In this document: one piece after another, positions 11,901-23,440 of the stretch
How positions within the stretch are numbered: the stretch's first letter is position 1
Layout: every line of letters begins with the position of its first letter
Source of the DNA: Rhizoctonia solani
Taxonomy: Eukaryota; Basidiomycota; Agaricomycetes; Cantharellales; Ceratobasidiaceae
DNA length: 64,000 bases
Assembly (NCBI RefSeq): GCF_016906535.1
Contig: NC_057375.1
Coordinates: 1,612,001-1,676,000 of the forward strand
Reading direction: 5' to 3'
Program-made: the position numbers and the translations under genes
Notes under the pieces: model-generated
What the model saw: only the letters and a program-made list of their open reading frames with translations
What the model was told of the DNA's origin: nothing
Database searches by the model: none

Positions 11901-13630
11901 GTCAAATCTGAGTCGATCCATCACCTCGCCCCTCACGTTGCTCACCACCTACCACGAATACCAAACCTAATTCCCTTTATGAGTACAACCTTCAGCTCTT
12001 CATCTCGTGCAAGCTCATTACCACCATCACAACCTACGAGAGAGCTGAAGGAAACACCTACAATGACATGGACGACAGCGATGTTCTCGTTTCCCCCTTG
12101 TGACTCCCACCCGCCCCGTGCAGTGATTACCACTTCCAAAGAACATCCCAAATCCTGCGAGACATGGGTTTCATTCCCATCGTCGGCCAACACAAGCCGA
12201 GTAATTAACCATGTGCCCGGCTTTGACGATTTCGTAGAGCTCGTTACTTCAAATCCCGAACGTATTGCCCCTAAACACACCACGAACTTGAACATGCATT
12301 CGTTTCCTCGAATCAGTACGACACGGCGCTTCCAGTCCCATAGCTCTAAGCCCTTAAGACCAAACCCCGCTTGGCCAGTCTCCCAGGCACAGACGACTTC
12401 ACTTGCCCGCTCTGGCTGTCAAAAGACGACAATGATACCGGCTGTGTCACCTTTGTGTTCGGCCGTTCAAAACCCTCCGTTGGGTAATAGATTGGTCCAC
12501 CCTTCACCCCAACAAACCCGATACCCAAACCCTCAACAGGCGCTTTGTAATCGCCCCCCGCCCCCCAATAACAACTATGGCACGCTATGATTTCATAGCA
12601 CGTTGCGGCCCCATTCTCCACACATCTGATTTTCCTATTATTATGCCCACTCGTTTTACCTTTGAGTTGTGATTCGGTCTGTTCAACCGCATGTTCTTGG
12701 CACTTCACCTCGCGCTCCACTGTACACTACCAGCAACTTTCTCTATTCACATTCGCTTTGGGTCTTCATACTTATACATTGTTGTTCACACCATTGTACC
12801 CAATAGGGCACCCCTATCGTTATGTACTAATCTAAACAAACCCAACATTATCATCTGGCCTACCCGAGCCACTTTAGTGTAAACACCAACGAGGTAAAAT
12901 AAGGATAGTTATAAATGTAGGCGGTGCATAGCATCTGAAGCACACGAGATAATACGCAGTTCGTTCGCTCTTTGTCAAAAATATCAAGGTCTCTCGGCAC
13001 CATGCCCGTTGCAACTGCCTCGGCACCGCGGCACCGGCTGTACTTTCTCCAAAGCGCGTGCGTCTAGAGTCTGGATTAATGACGTACTACTCACGTTGCA
13101 AAGATGTCAACTCTTTGTTTCCATGATATAACCACGCTCGCTCGGAGGTCAATCGCGTGTTCTCGATGGTCAAGGTTTGTCGATCATCGCCTACCTTAGG
13201 CGTGTTTATCAACGTCATTCCCAGGCACGACCTCGATACACAGCCACTAATATGATGACAAAGGGGGTCGGATGACACATTCTTATAGGTGTGAATTTTA
13301 GCTCTTTACTTCAATCGTACACTATAAATGCGCCAATAGAGTGATATGCTCTCACTCAGGGAGCGTTATCTAGCACTCGGTCAGTGTAGGATGGTCAACC
13401 GGGCTGTGCCTACTTCTTCATAGGGTCGCGTTATGGGTAAGACCTCGATATGAATTTTCACAGCATCGTAGCCTACCTCTGTGGGCTCCCAAAGTGCGAA
13501 CTTTCTGGACACCAAAAGCCGCACTTTATATGTAGGGGGCTAGCAAAATAATACCGGTATTCTCGTGAATCCCCGCCCACAGCTCGTCCCTGTGTGCATC
13601 GAACTGCAAAAATCGGTCCATTCACGCCTG
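8903..13630. other. Long stretch without a supportable gene
   Basis: Nearly 5 kb with scattered open frames up to ~200 codons (for example 11195-11710 and 11979-12590) but no motif I recognise, no convincing splice signals and mixed frames. The frame at 9622 opens CGIYPFDRD, faintly reminiscent of the C-terminal part of pogo-type transposases, but it is too short to call. Degraded transposon DNA is a plausible content but not shown. Confidence 0.4.
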
Positions 13631-13860
13631 GGTTCATGTACGTACTCCTTGTACTACTTGGAAGCTCTATAAGCAGAGGCTCGGGAGTTTAGTCATATGG
13701 CTCAGTATACAGACCCAGCAGATTATGGATCATGATCAGAACCCAGGTTCACATATATACTCCATGTACTATCTGGAGACTCTATAAGCAGAGGCTCGGG
13801 AGTTTAGGTCATACGGCTCAGTAATGAAACCCAGCAGATTATGAATCATGATTAGAATCT
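13631..13860. repeat. Tandem direct repeat, two ~115 bp units
   Basis: Unit 1 (13631-13745) and unit 2 (13746-13860) are head-to-tail copies of the same sequence with scattered substitutions. Both contain CTCTATAAGCAGAGGCTCGG, GGCTCAGTA and CCCAGCAGATTATG in the same order and spacing. The array sits 140 bp upstream of the SDR start, so it may be a duplicated upstream control segment. Confidence 0.85.
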
Positions 13861-13942
13861 ATTGAAAGATGGGAACTTTGGGCCTGGAGCTGTCGGTATT
13901 AGCCATTATACGGGCATGCATTTCCGTTTTACCCACTGTGAG

Positions 13943-13949
13943 TATAAAA
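13943..13949 (+). promoter_or_regulatory. TATA box of the SDR gene
   Basis: TATAAAA lies 59 bp upstream of the ATG at 14002 and immediately downstream of the tandem repeat array. It supports the chosen start. Confidence 0.5.
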
Positions 13950-14001
13950 AGTGGCTGCACTAATATAATTAACAGCCTGTTCACTTGTCCTTTCTTATAC
14001 A

Positions 14002-15187
14002 ATGAGTAAAAGTACCGAACTATTGAAGAGCAAAAAAATGATTATTGTGGGAGGATCTTCTGGTGGGTATTACGATTAAACAACTTGCTTTTGTGCTTCA
14101 CTTGATATTTGCGGCTATTCTGCTAGGTCTTGGCCGTTCATTAGCTGCTGCTGTGCTTGCTCACGGTGCTTCTGTGGTAATAGCCTCTTCGTCGCAAGAG
14201 AAGGTGAATGCTGCTCTTGAGAAACTGAAGCAAGAGGTACCACCTGCGCCAAACGCCACCATTACTGGCCAGGCCGTCGACCTTAAAGATTTTACTGCAC
14301 TCAAGGAATTTTTGAGAATGAAGGGCCGTTCGATCATTTTGTAAGCTATATTCCCGCCTTTAGGATGTTTTACTGACTGTGTGCTAGGTAATAACTGCTG
14401 GTGATCTGCCTGGAAACTTCAACTTTCCTGACCAAGAGATCGATCCTGCTATAACAAAAAGCTACTTTGAGTAAGCATAGCTACTTTGTTGTACTCCACA
14501 TCAAAGAGTACTTGTTGACACAGATTGGCGCTAGTGTCCGGTATTGGGCGACGGTAATAGCAGGTGACAATTTAACATGCACGGCATTCTGCGCATTTTC
14601 TAAGAGTCCCCTCCGATCGTACAGCCCAGCATATCCACAAGAATAAATTAATTAACCCTGGCGGGTCAATTATTCAAACTATCGGAGCTTCGCATTACAG
14701 GCCGCCCCCTGGTTGGGGGTTAATCTCTGCAGTGGTTGGTGCTGTAGAAAGTTCCACGCGTGGTCTTGCGATTGACCTTAAACCTATCCGGTGATTATCT
14801 CTCTCTCATTTTTTGTTGGTCCTTTTCTCACCATTATGAGCTATGCTGTATTCCTAGTGTCAATACCATGTTCGTATATCTCACCCGTACCTGTCATCTC
14901 ACGTCTCACGATCATGATCTTCTAGTTGTCCCGGACTAGTCGACACTGAGTTCCATGACTCCATGCCCACGGACGCAAAGGAGCAGTTTTTCAGTTACAA
15001 AGAGAGAAGCTTCCTGTAGGGCACGTCGGGACCCCAGAAGAGGTGGCTGAAGCGTATATATTTGCGATGAAGGTAATGAATAGTTATAATGGTAACTAAT
15101 TAGTAACTAAATTTGTGTGCCTTTGTGTAGTGTACATATTTGACGGGGCAGGTTATCGTTGTGGATGGAGGAGGGGTACTCGTCTAA
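14002..15187 (+). CDS. Short-chain dehydrogenase/reductase, two frameshifts
   Basis: Eight exons: 14002-14062, 14127-14340, 14388-14470, 14535-14563, 14625-14790, 14858-14869 (only 12 nt), 14926-15072 and 15131-15187. The Rossmann glycine motif GGSSGLGRS is at the N-terminus. NPGGSII and PIRVNTICPGLVDTE mark the later strands, and GQVIVVDGGG ends the fold. The usual YxxxK catalytic pair is absent. The region reads PPPGWGLISAVVGAVES, as in a divergent SDR subfamily (SDR_c11-like). Frame is broken twice: a T5 run at 14309-14313 needs one more base, and AGAGAG at 15001-15006 needs two fewer. With both allowed for, every splice phase agrees. It may be a young pseudogene or a consensus error; other genes here show the first kind of lesion. 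Likely an NAD(P)-dependent oxidoreductase if functional. Confidence 0.75.
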
Positions 15188-16965
15188 TGAAGTTTCCTGA
15201 TGGGCTCAGCTTAAAGCCATGTCATGTAATCGTAACTATGCGTTTGGTTGTAGTTACAATCTGGACAACTCATGCGCGACCGCCGGGACTATCAAATAAG
15301 CGCCCGAGTGCATATATGTAGGTAGAGATGAAGATAACCCCGCCCCAAAGGCAAAGAATTAGTAAGAAATACACAGAAATATCTTGGTACTTTCATAAAT
15401 AAAGGTTTGGATGGCTCTTGAGAGCACATTCATTTAGTCAGAATCATGTTTTGCCCACCTTCCGCTCCGTAGGCTCGCCGAGGCCCGCGGAGCAACCCAG
15501 GAGGTTTGGTTATCAGACCCTTCGCTTAATTCGGATAGATAAATGCTACATTGATACCCTGAAACGGGATCGGCGCCAACTGACCACAGGAATTCCCGAC
15601 ACATTCAGACCGCAATTTCAGTATGTGGTTTTATCGATCAAAATTCAGATAATATTCAAGATTTAATTCTGATTGTCTTGTGTTAACCACGAATAATGTC
15701 TGCTATTAGGCCACAGTTGCCGTCAATAGGTCACAAAGGCTGAACTCACAAGATTTGCCCCTAAGTTCAGTCTCTACCTAGGTCAATATATTAGCTACAA
15801 GAAGTTCATTGATCCAGGCAGTTCTGTCATCTTTAATATCAGGAGTTCTCCCTACGGAACCCCTCCAGGATGGCGAACGTATCAAAGGTGCAATAGAAGG
15901 TTGGACCAGTGGGCTTGCTGGTATATTTTTCTGAAACTCCATGCCTATATTTTCCAAATGTGGCGACCTTCAAAGTCATTGGTCTACGTAGGCTCTTGCC
16001 AGAAACAGGATTTTGGCCTATTTCCTTAATAGTTTATACGAATCATTAGTTTGAATGCGTCGCTGTCACCTTGTCTTGGATACGCCTCTCGCTCAGCCAC
16101 TTTCGCATCAGTTCTCCAGTTCTTCAGAATAGTCACATTGGGGGTTGATCCAAGGGTCATTTCAGAGTCGCCTGGTGAGTACGGAGATAGTGTACACGAG
16201 AATCTCCGGGTACTCCGAGTCACCCGGAAGACTGGAAGGACAAGCTATGGACGTTTTGCGACAACCAGTGTTATGTAGTGAGTCACGTGACTATCGCTTC
16301 ATGCTGTGCGGACTTGCGTCCGATCTCCTCCACCGTCCGGTCTCGTACACACCGAGTGCCGCGGCACGCCTGTGCGTGCCGTTTTTGTCCTACACACATT
16401 CCCCTAAGGTCACGAGAGCTGGTTTAGGCCGTCCACCCACGAGCCAGACTCGCGGTCGAGCGCCCCCGGTCCACCCTCGCTGCTTCACAGCCGTGGGGGT
16501 TCCTAATGGTCGACGCGGACGAGTGGGCAGAGGATAAGTTGAGAAATTGAGCAGGTCAAGCTTGTGATCTAGCATATTTCTCTATGGGCAATACACGATA
16601 TTCCAAGGCTTCCAGGTTTTTATCAGATGTAATTAAAGATTCAACCCAATAGTGTATTTATACTGCCGGAGTCAAGTTCTCGAAGCTGGTTGTGTCAACG
16701 GCGAAATGGACTTGGCGATACCGCATGGGTGTGATTATATAATACCGGCTAATCCCGACCAATTTGACCACAACAGGGACAGGGATCTCATGATTCGCCC
16801 CTCCTCGACTATTTCTCTCCTGAACCCTTGAGCGCTACGTGTGATGAACCGACTACCTTCGTCTTTCCCACTGGCATCATATACATAAACCTAAGCCGTT
16901 CTGTCTGCAGACATCACTGCGAAATTTATTCGAAATAACATTTCCTGTACTAGAGCTGCGCCACA
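15188..16965. other. Intergenic, with a GC-rich hairpin-containing island
   Basis: No gene recognised. The segment from about 16280 to 16540 is clearly more GC-rich than its surroundings and holds two good hairpins (see the separate entry). Long open frames there on both strands look like a by-product of GC content. Confidence 0.4.
16307..16386 (+). other. Two tandem hairpins ending in a T run
   Basis: CGGAC-TTGC-GTCCG near 16310 is followed by a perfect 8 bp stem CGGCACGC-CTGT-GCGTGCCG at 16362-16381, then TTTTT. The arrangement could be a structured RNA ending at a Pol III-type T run, but no A/B box or conserved RNA family is recognised. Confidence 0.3.
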
Positions 16966-18890
16966 ATGAAGTACGGGAAGACTTACTCCTCACTTCTCTC
17001 TACTCCAACTTGGCCCCAAGAGTGGAAGGATCTCGCGTTGGACTATAGAGGGGTGAGCAATTGTCGATCTGACTATGTCAACGCATTTTATCAACTGCTT
17101 ATATGATCTGCTCTCAAGCTCAAGAAACTTGTCAACGGAGTGGTCGATGAACTTTCAGCACAAGGGCTCAACCATGAAGTCCTACTAAGTCTACTCGAGG
17201 CTGAGAGGGAGTTTGAGGAGCACGAAACATTGGTGCTGGGAGACACTCACCGTCCATTTGATCCAGCCAATCAGAAGTCGTCCCACGGTAGTTTTTTGAG
17301 GTCGCGTGCTCATTATGAGTTTATTTGTGCGTTTATACTTGCCCGATATATATGCATTCTCACTGGAACTGACTCAAAATTTGAACTGATCTTAGCCGAT
17401 AAAACTAACATTACTCCTCAACTCCGGATTTGGCTTCATTCCGAGCCAGGTGGTCCTTCGAGTGATCTCTTCCGGCCATCCCTTCTACATCTACGATCCA
17501 ATCCAAACGCCTCTCATATCAGAACAAGTACAGAATATGCCTCGTGTGAGGATGCACTTGAGGCGGCTAGGTCGGCTCCAAACCTCGAAGCAGGGCCAGG
17601 AGGGATGGAAGAGCCAGCATTAATGTCTGCTTCGGTAGAACTGGTTAGCAAACCAAACCCCTTGTATGCTCTAAAGAGCAACTACGAAAGCAATCCACAT
17701 TTGGGCGCATCTTCTGTTCACGAAGTCGACAATGCCACAGATCTACGTGACGCCACAGACTTGGACAAGGCAACCCTCACGTCAAATTCGTTAGGACACG
17801 CTGATCGGGAACCAAGGTACCTGTGCAGAATACTAATCGGTGCATCATGCTAAAAGTATCCTTCTATTCACCTTGTAATTCAATCTAGCAAATTGACTCG
17901 AGACATAGAAGTTGTACTACCCCTCACAGCGGATACAGCCTTCCACCGAGTCCTCGCCACTGCCCTCTCGTCCCTAGCGTCACTCCGAACTCGAACTCAA
18001 ACCCGCGTCTCAGACCAAATCTCTGGTCTGGCTGACACAATCTCCTCTTGTTCTGGTCCTCCTGCCCGGGATCGTAAATCAGACTTGTATGCCTGGCGTG
18101 AGATCTTCCAACTTTGGGTCGAATGTCAAATATATCAAGGGGGTGCTACCGAGCGCGAACGAGCCAATGGTGAAGGTGGAATTCGAGACGTGGCCGAGGC
18201 AGAGAAGCGGCTGGGAATGTTCGCGTCTGAGGTTGTCAAGCGAGGTCTTGGCGACCGCCGAACCATGAAGAGCGCGAAGAGTCGAGATGCGCTGCAAACG
18301 TTTTTGAATTTGAATCTACACATCTTGGACCTCAAGAAGGTATGGGTTTTACTGTTGTCAAGCACCACGATGCTAAATTTGTTGTTTATGTAGTTTGAGC
18401 TAGCCAATGCAGAAGCAGCACGGAAAATTCTCAAGAAGCACGAGAAACGTACAGCATTACCCACCGCTACTTCACTTGCAGTCCTACCAATCTCACGTGG
18501 CACAGGCGAGCTACCGCAAATGCTCATTACTACACTCACACAAACGCTCCTTCCTGTGTTACCGAGCTTAGAAGACTATTCGTGCCTTATCTGTACAAGT
18601 ATTGCGTTCAAGCCCATTCGTCTATCATGTGGACACCTATTCTGTGTTCGGTGCTTGGTCAAGATGCAGAAACGGGTCAGGCAGAATGTCCGCTGTGCAG
18701 GTCACCTTGTGTATTGATTGCCGATGGTTGTAAGTGCAAACGTTGATCGGCGTCGGATCGGCTACTCACTTTTTTTCATTAAGCGAATCTGGATGTCAGT
18801 CTTATGAATTTTATGAAAGAGTGGTTCCCAAAGGAAACCAAGGAGAAATCTGACTCCAACGACCGTGAGTCGCCGAAGAGCAGCTGGTAG
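16966..18890 (+). CDS. SPX-RING protein (RING-14 type), one frameshift
   Basis: Exons 16966-17052, 17119-17326, 17396-17816, 17889-18339, 18394-18729 and 18784-18890 give about 536 residues. The N-terminus (MKYGKTYSSLL, then YRGLKKLVNGVV) is an SPX-domain start; SPX domains bind inositol pyrophosphates and report phosphate status. The central part (LYAWREIFQLWV; LDLKKFELANAEAARKILKK) matches the SPX-RING layout. The RING finger has CLIC, CGHLFCVRC and CPLC, so it is a likely E3 ubiquitin ligase. The last RING cysteines and the C-terminus (SLMNFMKEWFPKE) are only in frame if the G3 run at 18674-18676 were one base longer. As written the protein would end at about 18717 with an incomplete RING. 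The 69 nt intron 17327-17395 is in frame and its boundaries are less certain. Confidence 0.83.
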
Positions 18891-19427
18891 AAATGGGCAT
18901 TAGTCCAGGTGCTTGTATTATCGCTTGATGGGGGGGACTCGTAGTTTGGGTGTTTTATTGGGATTTATTAGTTGCTGTCTATTTTTGGCCCTGTATCGTA
19001 TGCGCTTATATACTTGGTACTGTAACCACGGAATGCATAGGAATGCAGTTAATTGTCTCAAGATTTCGTGGTAGCTTCCAATAGGCCTCTCTGAGCAACG
19101 AGCCTACCTTATCTGTTCATCAAAGGCCCTCGTGCTAATTACCGCTTCTAAAATGTGAATATCGATGCTATTCTCGTGCTTGATTCTCGAGGTGCAATGT
19201 GGTTCTTTAGCGCACGCATGCGGCGCACGTTCGTCTCACACATGGAGATTTGCTTGACGATCACTTCTATCGGCGCTACTCTTGAGCGTGCGAGCTATCT
19301 TTGGAACACGCACTTGGTTCTATGTCCATCGACCACTTGGTATGAGATATTCGTTCGGCCGTCGATTTCAGGTATATTTCAATAAATAGGAGCTGCAGCA
19401 GGTAGAGGAAGGGCATCATTATCCGGC
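18891..19427. other. Intergenic, nothing recognised
   Basis: Spacer of about 540 bp between two plus-strand genes. It should contain the terminator of the SPX-RING gene and the promoter of the RNase gene. No clear TATA box is visible close to 19428. Confidence 0.4.
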
Positions 19428-19997
19428 ATGTGGGGGTCCAAAGCTATCCTTGTTCTCGCTGCCACCTTCGCCAGCCTTGTAGCTGCATTACCCGCCACAA
19501 ACACTACCCTTCCTATCGTAGTGAAGCGTTCCATCAGTGGCGCTACTGGATCTGACTGCAATGGTAAACATATATGCACTCATTCGTCGGGATAATGGCT
19601 AAACCTAGTAACGTAAACCGTACTGCAGGATACACCTTCACTGCTGCCCAGGTCTCCGCTGCTGCTCAAGAGTCTCTGAGCCACGTACTTGCTGGTACGA
19701 CGGTCGGTACCAACAAATACCCACACGTACTGGACAACCGCGAAGGATTTACGTATCCTGCTGGGTGTACCGTTACCCGCTACGAGTTTCCGATCTTCCG
19801 TAATAAGATTTATACCGGTGGCGACCCAAGCGTAGATCGGGTGATCATTGGCCATGTGTCCGGTTCGAGTGCATATTCATGTGGTATGCGTTGACTTGTT
19901 TGAATGGACACAGGCCGTGCTGACGATGGGTTAATCAGGTGTATTGACACACCAAGGAGCCAGTGGTAACAACTTCCTCCAGTGCGACAACGTTTAA
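19428..19997 (+). CDS. Secreted guanyl-specific ribonuclease, RNase T1/F1 family
   Basis: Three exons (19428-19563, 19629-19883, 19939-19997) encode 149 residues. A hydrophobic signal peptide covers residues 1-20 and a Kex2-like KR site is at 33-34, so the mature enzyme would start near 35. Catalytic residues line up with RNase T1: YPH at 76-78 (His40), E98 in YEFP (Glu58), R116 in DRVI (Arg77) and H135 in THQGASGNNF (His92). Cysteines at 44, 92, 130 and 146 can form two disulfides. The family cleaves RNA after guanosine through a 2',3'-cyclic phosphate. The gene is intact. It is probably exported for nutrient scavenging or interaction with other organisms, which is inference. Confidence 0.94.
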
Positions 19998-20376
19998 AAA
20001 GGATTGAAGAGTTGCGACTATCTTATTTTATCTCAATTCGGGGCTTCAAACTTTGTATATTCTCAAAAAAAATAAAATGAATCCACTGTTTATAATCACC
20101 AGGGTGCGAGCGCTCATGTGATCAATTGTAACGCATACAGCAAGATTTCGCAAGATAAAATAGCGAATGAAGTAAATAACAGAAAGTGTTTCATACTTAA
20201 GTAGTATAACTAATATTCAAATACGACATAAAAAGTTCCTACTGATCCCCATACTCTGGCAAAAGTGGAGCATGGGTCGTGTTGTGCTGATTTTAAGTCG
20301 ACTGGCTAAGGGAAAACGCCAGCGCAGTCAGCAGCCAAACCACATGTGCTATTAAGTTATGGCGGTGCACTCCCTA
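19998..20376. other. Convergent intergenic spacer
   Basis: AT-rich 3' flank between the plus-strand RNase gene and the minus-strand regulator. It contains a poly-A-like run at 20066-20078. No gene seen. Confidence 0.4.
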
Positions 20377-22218
20377 TTAAATGGGCAAAACACTGCAGCG
20401 GGATTGCACGTAGTCTTCCCATGTGACTGGATTTCCTTGGGATCCAACACCATGCCAAAGATGATCCAGAACGGGCACAAAATCTGGTCCACGCAACATT
20501 AATGTATTTATCTTCAAAGGCCCTTGGTCAGAGACACTGCTTCGTAAAGCAGTGCGATGCTTCTCCTGGCGAGCTGCAATTCCAGCCTAACATAATGGGT
20601 TGTTCAGAATTAGCCTAGTGGAAACGACAGGAACTTACGAGGAGACAAGGTACTAGGAAATGTGTCTTTTGTGGATTGCCCTTGGGGACGGACTCCAGCT
20701 GAACAATTTGTCGCACCGCTGATTCTACTCGAAGGTCAGACGAGTTGACGTTTTTTACTCCCTATGTAAGTTTATGCTTCAGCAATGGGGAGCAGTGAGC
20801 TCTATAGAAAGAAACGCGTACCATGTATAGGTATATTTTAGCTGCTTGACGCCAAGCTTCTTGAATCGCGAACCTGTTGATACTGCTGCGAGGACAATCG
20901 GTGTAATCTATAGTTGGGTTCCAGCTGTCCAGTTGCTCCTCCAAGTCACTCCATTCACCCTGGTAGGGAGACCCTTGTTTCATTAACTGGGACGCCCTCC
21001 AGGCATTAGCCTTAGCAAAAAACAAGAGAATTCCGATTGGAAATCCGTACACCAGCTCGTAGTGAAACGGAGGTTCGGCAGTCCATACGAGTGTAGAGTC
21101 GTAATGAAGTAATGGTGGAGTACCAAGAACAAGAGCAGCGATTGTATCGTTGATGACGAACTGGGCAATCTCGTATCGTGGCTGTCGTATTGCTTCTAAA
21201 ACCGAGATAGTAGAGTCATCAGACCAGATGTTGGGGTCATGTGCTGCCAACTGAAGGAACACAGGTGCGCAATGTTTTAGTAGTGAGTAGCCTGCGGTGG
21301 TCCCAGATATCAGGATTACTAAGGATACTAACTATTCACACCCACGTCATAATTCGAGCGAATGAACAAATATTGGCATTGCTTACATCATATAAACTAC
21401 CAAGACGTGTCGAGTCCAGCTCGATCCCAATGGGGGGTGTTTCCAGTATTTGTCGGCAAAAGCGGAAAATACAGTTCAAATAATTCTGTGGGTCTCTGCC
21501 ACTCATAATATCCTTGACAGTTCGAGCGACAAGGTACATAGACCACAGTGAAATATTTGAATTGTCTATCCGCCATAAAAGACCGTTCTCGAGTGAGGTT
21601 GCAAACGGTTTAAAGAAAATTTCTTGTGTAAATTTCGGGTCTGTCCAAGAGATTCACAGGGCGTATCCTACTACAAGAAGAAACACTTACATTGGGACAA
21701 GATCAATGAAGTTGCATCTGTAATTGCCACGGCATCCAATAGAATGCCTCTGGGAATATTGGAGAGATGGTTTCTTACTTCCTGTAAGAAAACGTGGTTT
21801 GAACAGGGCTGCCTAATCTGGTTTTCGTACTCTGGTAACGGAACCAGATCATCCTAAACACGAGATTACTGAACCATTATAAAATACCTGGTTGTCGAAC
21901 CCACCAACAATTGTAAGCTGGCGACCCGCTCAGATTGAGATGCAGGAGTTTTGGATGGACGGAGGAACAGGCTGACTTGTGTGGCGTCGAGTTCTTCCAC
22001 AGCAGAACGATGGCTGTCAGGATTTTCATATCCCAGGCAGTGAAAGTCCCCCAGCTCGCATCTACGGCAGCATGGCCTTGTTTCGTCACATTTCTTTTTC
22101 CTGTTGGCTGGCCAAGGTTAGGCAATTGGCTGGATGATCCTGTTGAAACATTGTACCTTCTTTTACAGGTTAGGCACCCGCCAGTAGAGCGTTTAGCAAT
22201 ATTTCGGTACACTGACAT
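20377..22218 (-). CDS. Zn2Cys6 fungal transcription factor, copy A
   Basis: Seven exons on the minus strand: 22157-22218, 21905-22100, 21691-21853, 21387-21640, 20822-21331, 20639-20761 and 20377-20586, giving 505 residues with perfect phases. The N-terminal zinc cluster is split by intron 1 and reads GCLTCKRR-KKKCDETRPCCRRC-ELGDFHC, six cysteines binding two zinc ions. The long C-terminal part is the alpha-helical fungal-specific domain (WRIDNSNISLWSMYL; IFRFCRQI; EAWRQAAKIYLYM; DFVPVLDHLWH). Such proteins bind paired CGG half-sites and often control the genes beside them. A close paralog with identical intron positions lies at 24106-26010 and a truncated copy at 23091-23217. The last intron is 52 nt and contains an in-frame stop, which confirms the equivalent in-frame intron in the paralog. 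Confidence 0.9.
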
Positions 22219-23090
22219 GAGGGAATCTTCGATTTTTGTTCGGTGATGGTGATGGTTGTGGCATGGCGGAGGGGTGTGTGCTTGGGAACGTATTTCCAAC
22301 TGACGGAGATACAATTCCAATTGTATGACTCATTTGTCGGTTCTCGATAGCCATTTGTCGCTGAATAGGTGGCTTCAAAAAAGACTACTTCAGTTTGGAT
22401 CAATCACGCCTCCGGGCATATTGTCGGATGTAGGTCTAGACTAGTTTGACTCTATGTTAGGCCAGTTCGAGGGCAATCCTTACAAGAACACATGCACACT
22501 GTTCTGTTCGTATGTAATGCATGGCAAGATTATTAAGGACGGAGCTTATTATAAGTGGAGGTATATAAAAAAAAGACAACGCGGTTGAATTTTGGCCACC
22601 TGCGGGAGAGGATGATGAGCCCGAACATGTGGACGACGAATTGTACGCCTTGGATGATATCTGCGAGGCCCAAACTGGTGATTTCCCCCTGATCATTGTT
22701 ATACTCAAGCTATCGTGTCAAATATCAGAGGAGATCTGCTTCCAGAAATGCACAAAAGCATGCAAATTTTCACACACTCCGTATCTTGCACGGTTTTTGG
22801 TATTTGTGAGATGAACTCTAGCCAGCGGCTCTAGTCATATTTCTACAAAATTATGTTGCTTGATACGCGCCAGGAAGTATACACTATATCATATTTAAAA
22901 AACTGGCTCGCACCCGGATCAACATATCGTCGAACTGACCTCATGAATCGTACGACAACGGCTGAAACCTACTCCTGGGGCTTACTTTATTTCATATTAG
23001 ATCGGTCTATATAGTCGTACTAACATCTCGTCCCGAATCACATTGACTACATACCAAGTGTACTCAGTTCCTTAAATAGGAATTGACCGC
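22219..23090. other. Spacer between regulator copies
   Basis: 22219-22440 is the upstream region of copy A. A related sequence recurs upstream of the truncated copy at about 23218-23440, sharing for example GATACAATTCCAA. The rest shows no gene. Confidence 0.45.
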
Positions 23091-23217
23091 ATTTCTTTTT
23101 CCTGTTGGCTAACTGAGGTTTGGAATCGACTGGATCATCATATCGGGAACTTTACCTTCTTTTACAGGTTATACATCCAGCTGTAGAGCGTTTGCGGGTA
23201 CTCCGGCACACCGACAC
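23091..23217 (-). pseudogene. Truncated Zn2Cys6 regulator, copy B
   Basis: On the minus strand this repeats the 5' end of copy A: SVCRSTRKRSTAGCITCKRR, an intron with the same GTAAAG...CAACAG borders, and the start of exon 2 (KKKC). Homology then stops abruptly at about 23091, inside the zinc cluster. The codon matching the ATG of copy A is GTG (23215-23217), so the start is also lost. The upstream ~220 bp is duplicated too. This is a dead 5' fragment from a segmental duplication. Confidence 0.85.
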
Positions 23218-23440
23218 GACGGGATTTTGGTTTTCTTGTATGGCGGGGGCGGTGAAAGTAAAAGCGTGCCGAGGCTGCGCACATTTCCAACAGATGGCGA
23301 TACAATTCCAACCGCATGTTTCACCCTGTGGTTCTGAATCTGCGGATACGGCACCTGAACTCGAAAGTCATTTGCTGCTGAACAGGAAGGCTCCCAAAAT
23401 GATTGCTGGGATTTGGATCACTTATCGCCCCAAGTGTGTT

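Noticed and set aside
11979..12590. 203-codon Ser/Pro/Thr-rich plus-strand open frame with an overlapping minus-strand frame.
   Set aside because: Composition looks fortuitous and other frames carry equally protein-like fragments; possibly a degraded gene but not identifiable.
14937..14992. GTCGAC...TTTTTCAG as an intron in the SDR that would remove the need for the second frameshift.
   Set aside because: The segment encodes VDTEFHDSMPTDAKEQFF, which matches the conserved SDR loop after CPGL, and GTCGAC is a poor donor.
16145..16575. Overlapping long open frames on both strands.
   Set aside because: They lie in a GC-rich island, where stop codons are rare by composition; no motif in any frame.
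17327..17395. Treating this in-frame, stop-free 69 nt stretch of the SPX-RING gene as coding.
   Set aside because: It has a good GTGCGT donor, an AACTGAC branch-like site and a TTAG acceptor, and removing it joins YEF directly to the conserved TPQLRIWL block. I favour an intron, with some doubt.
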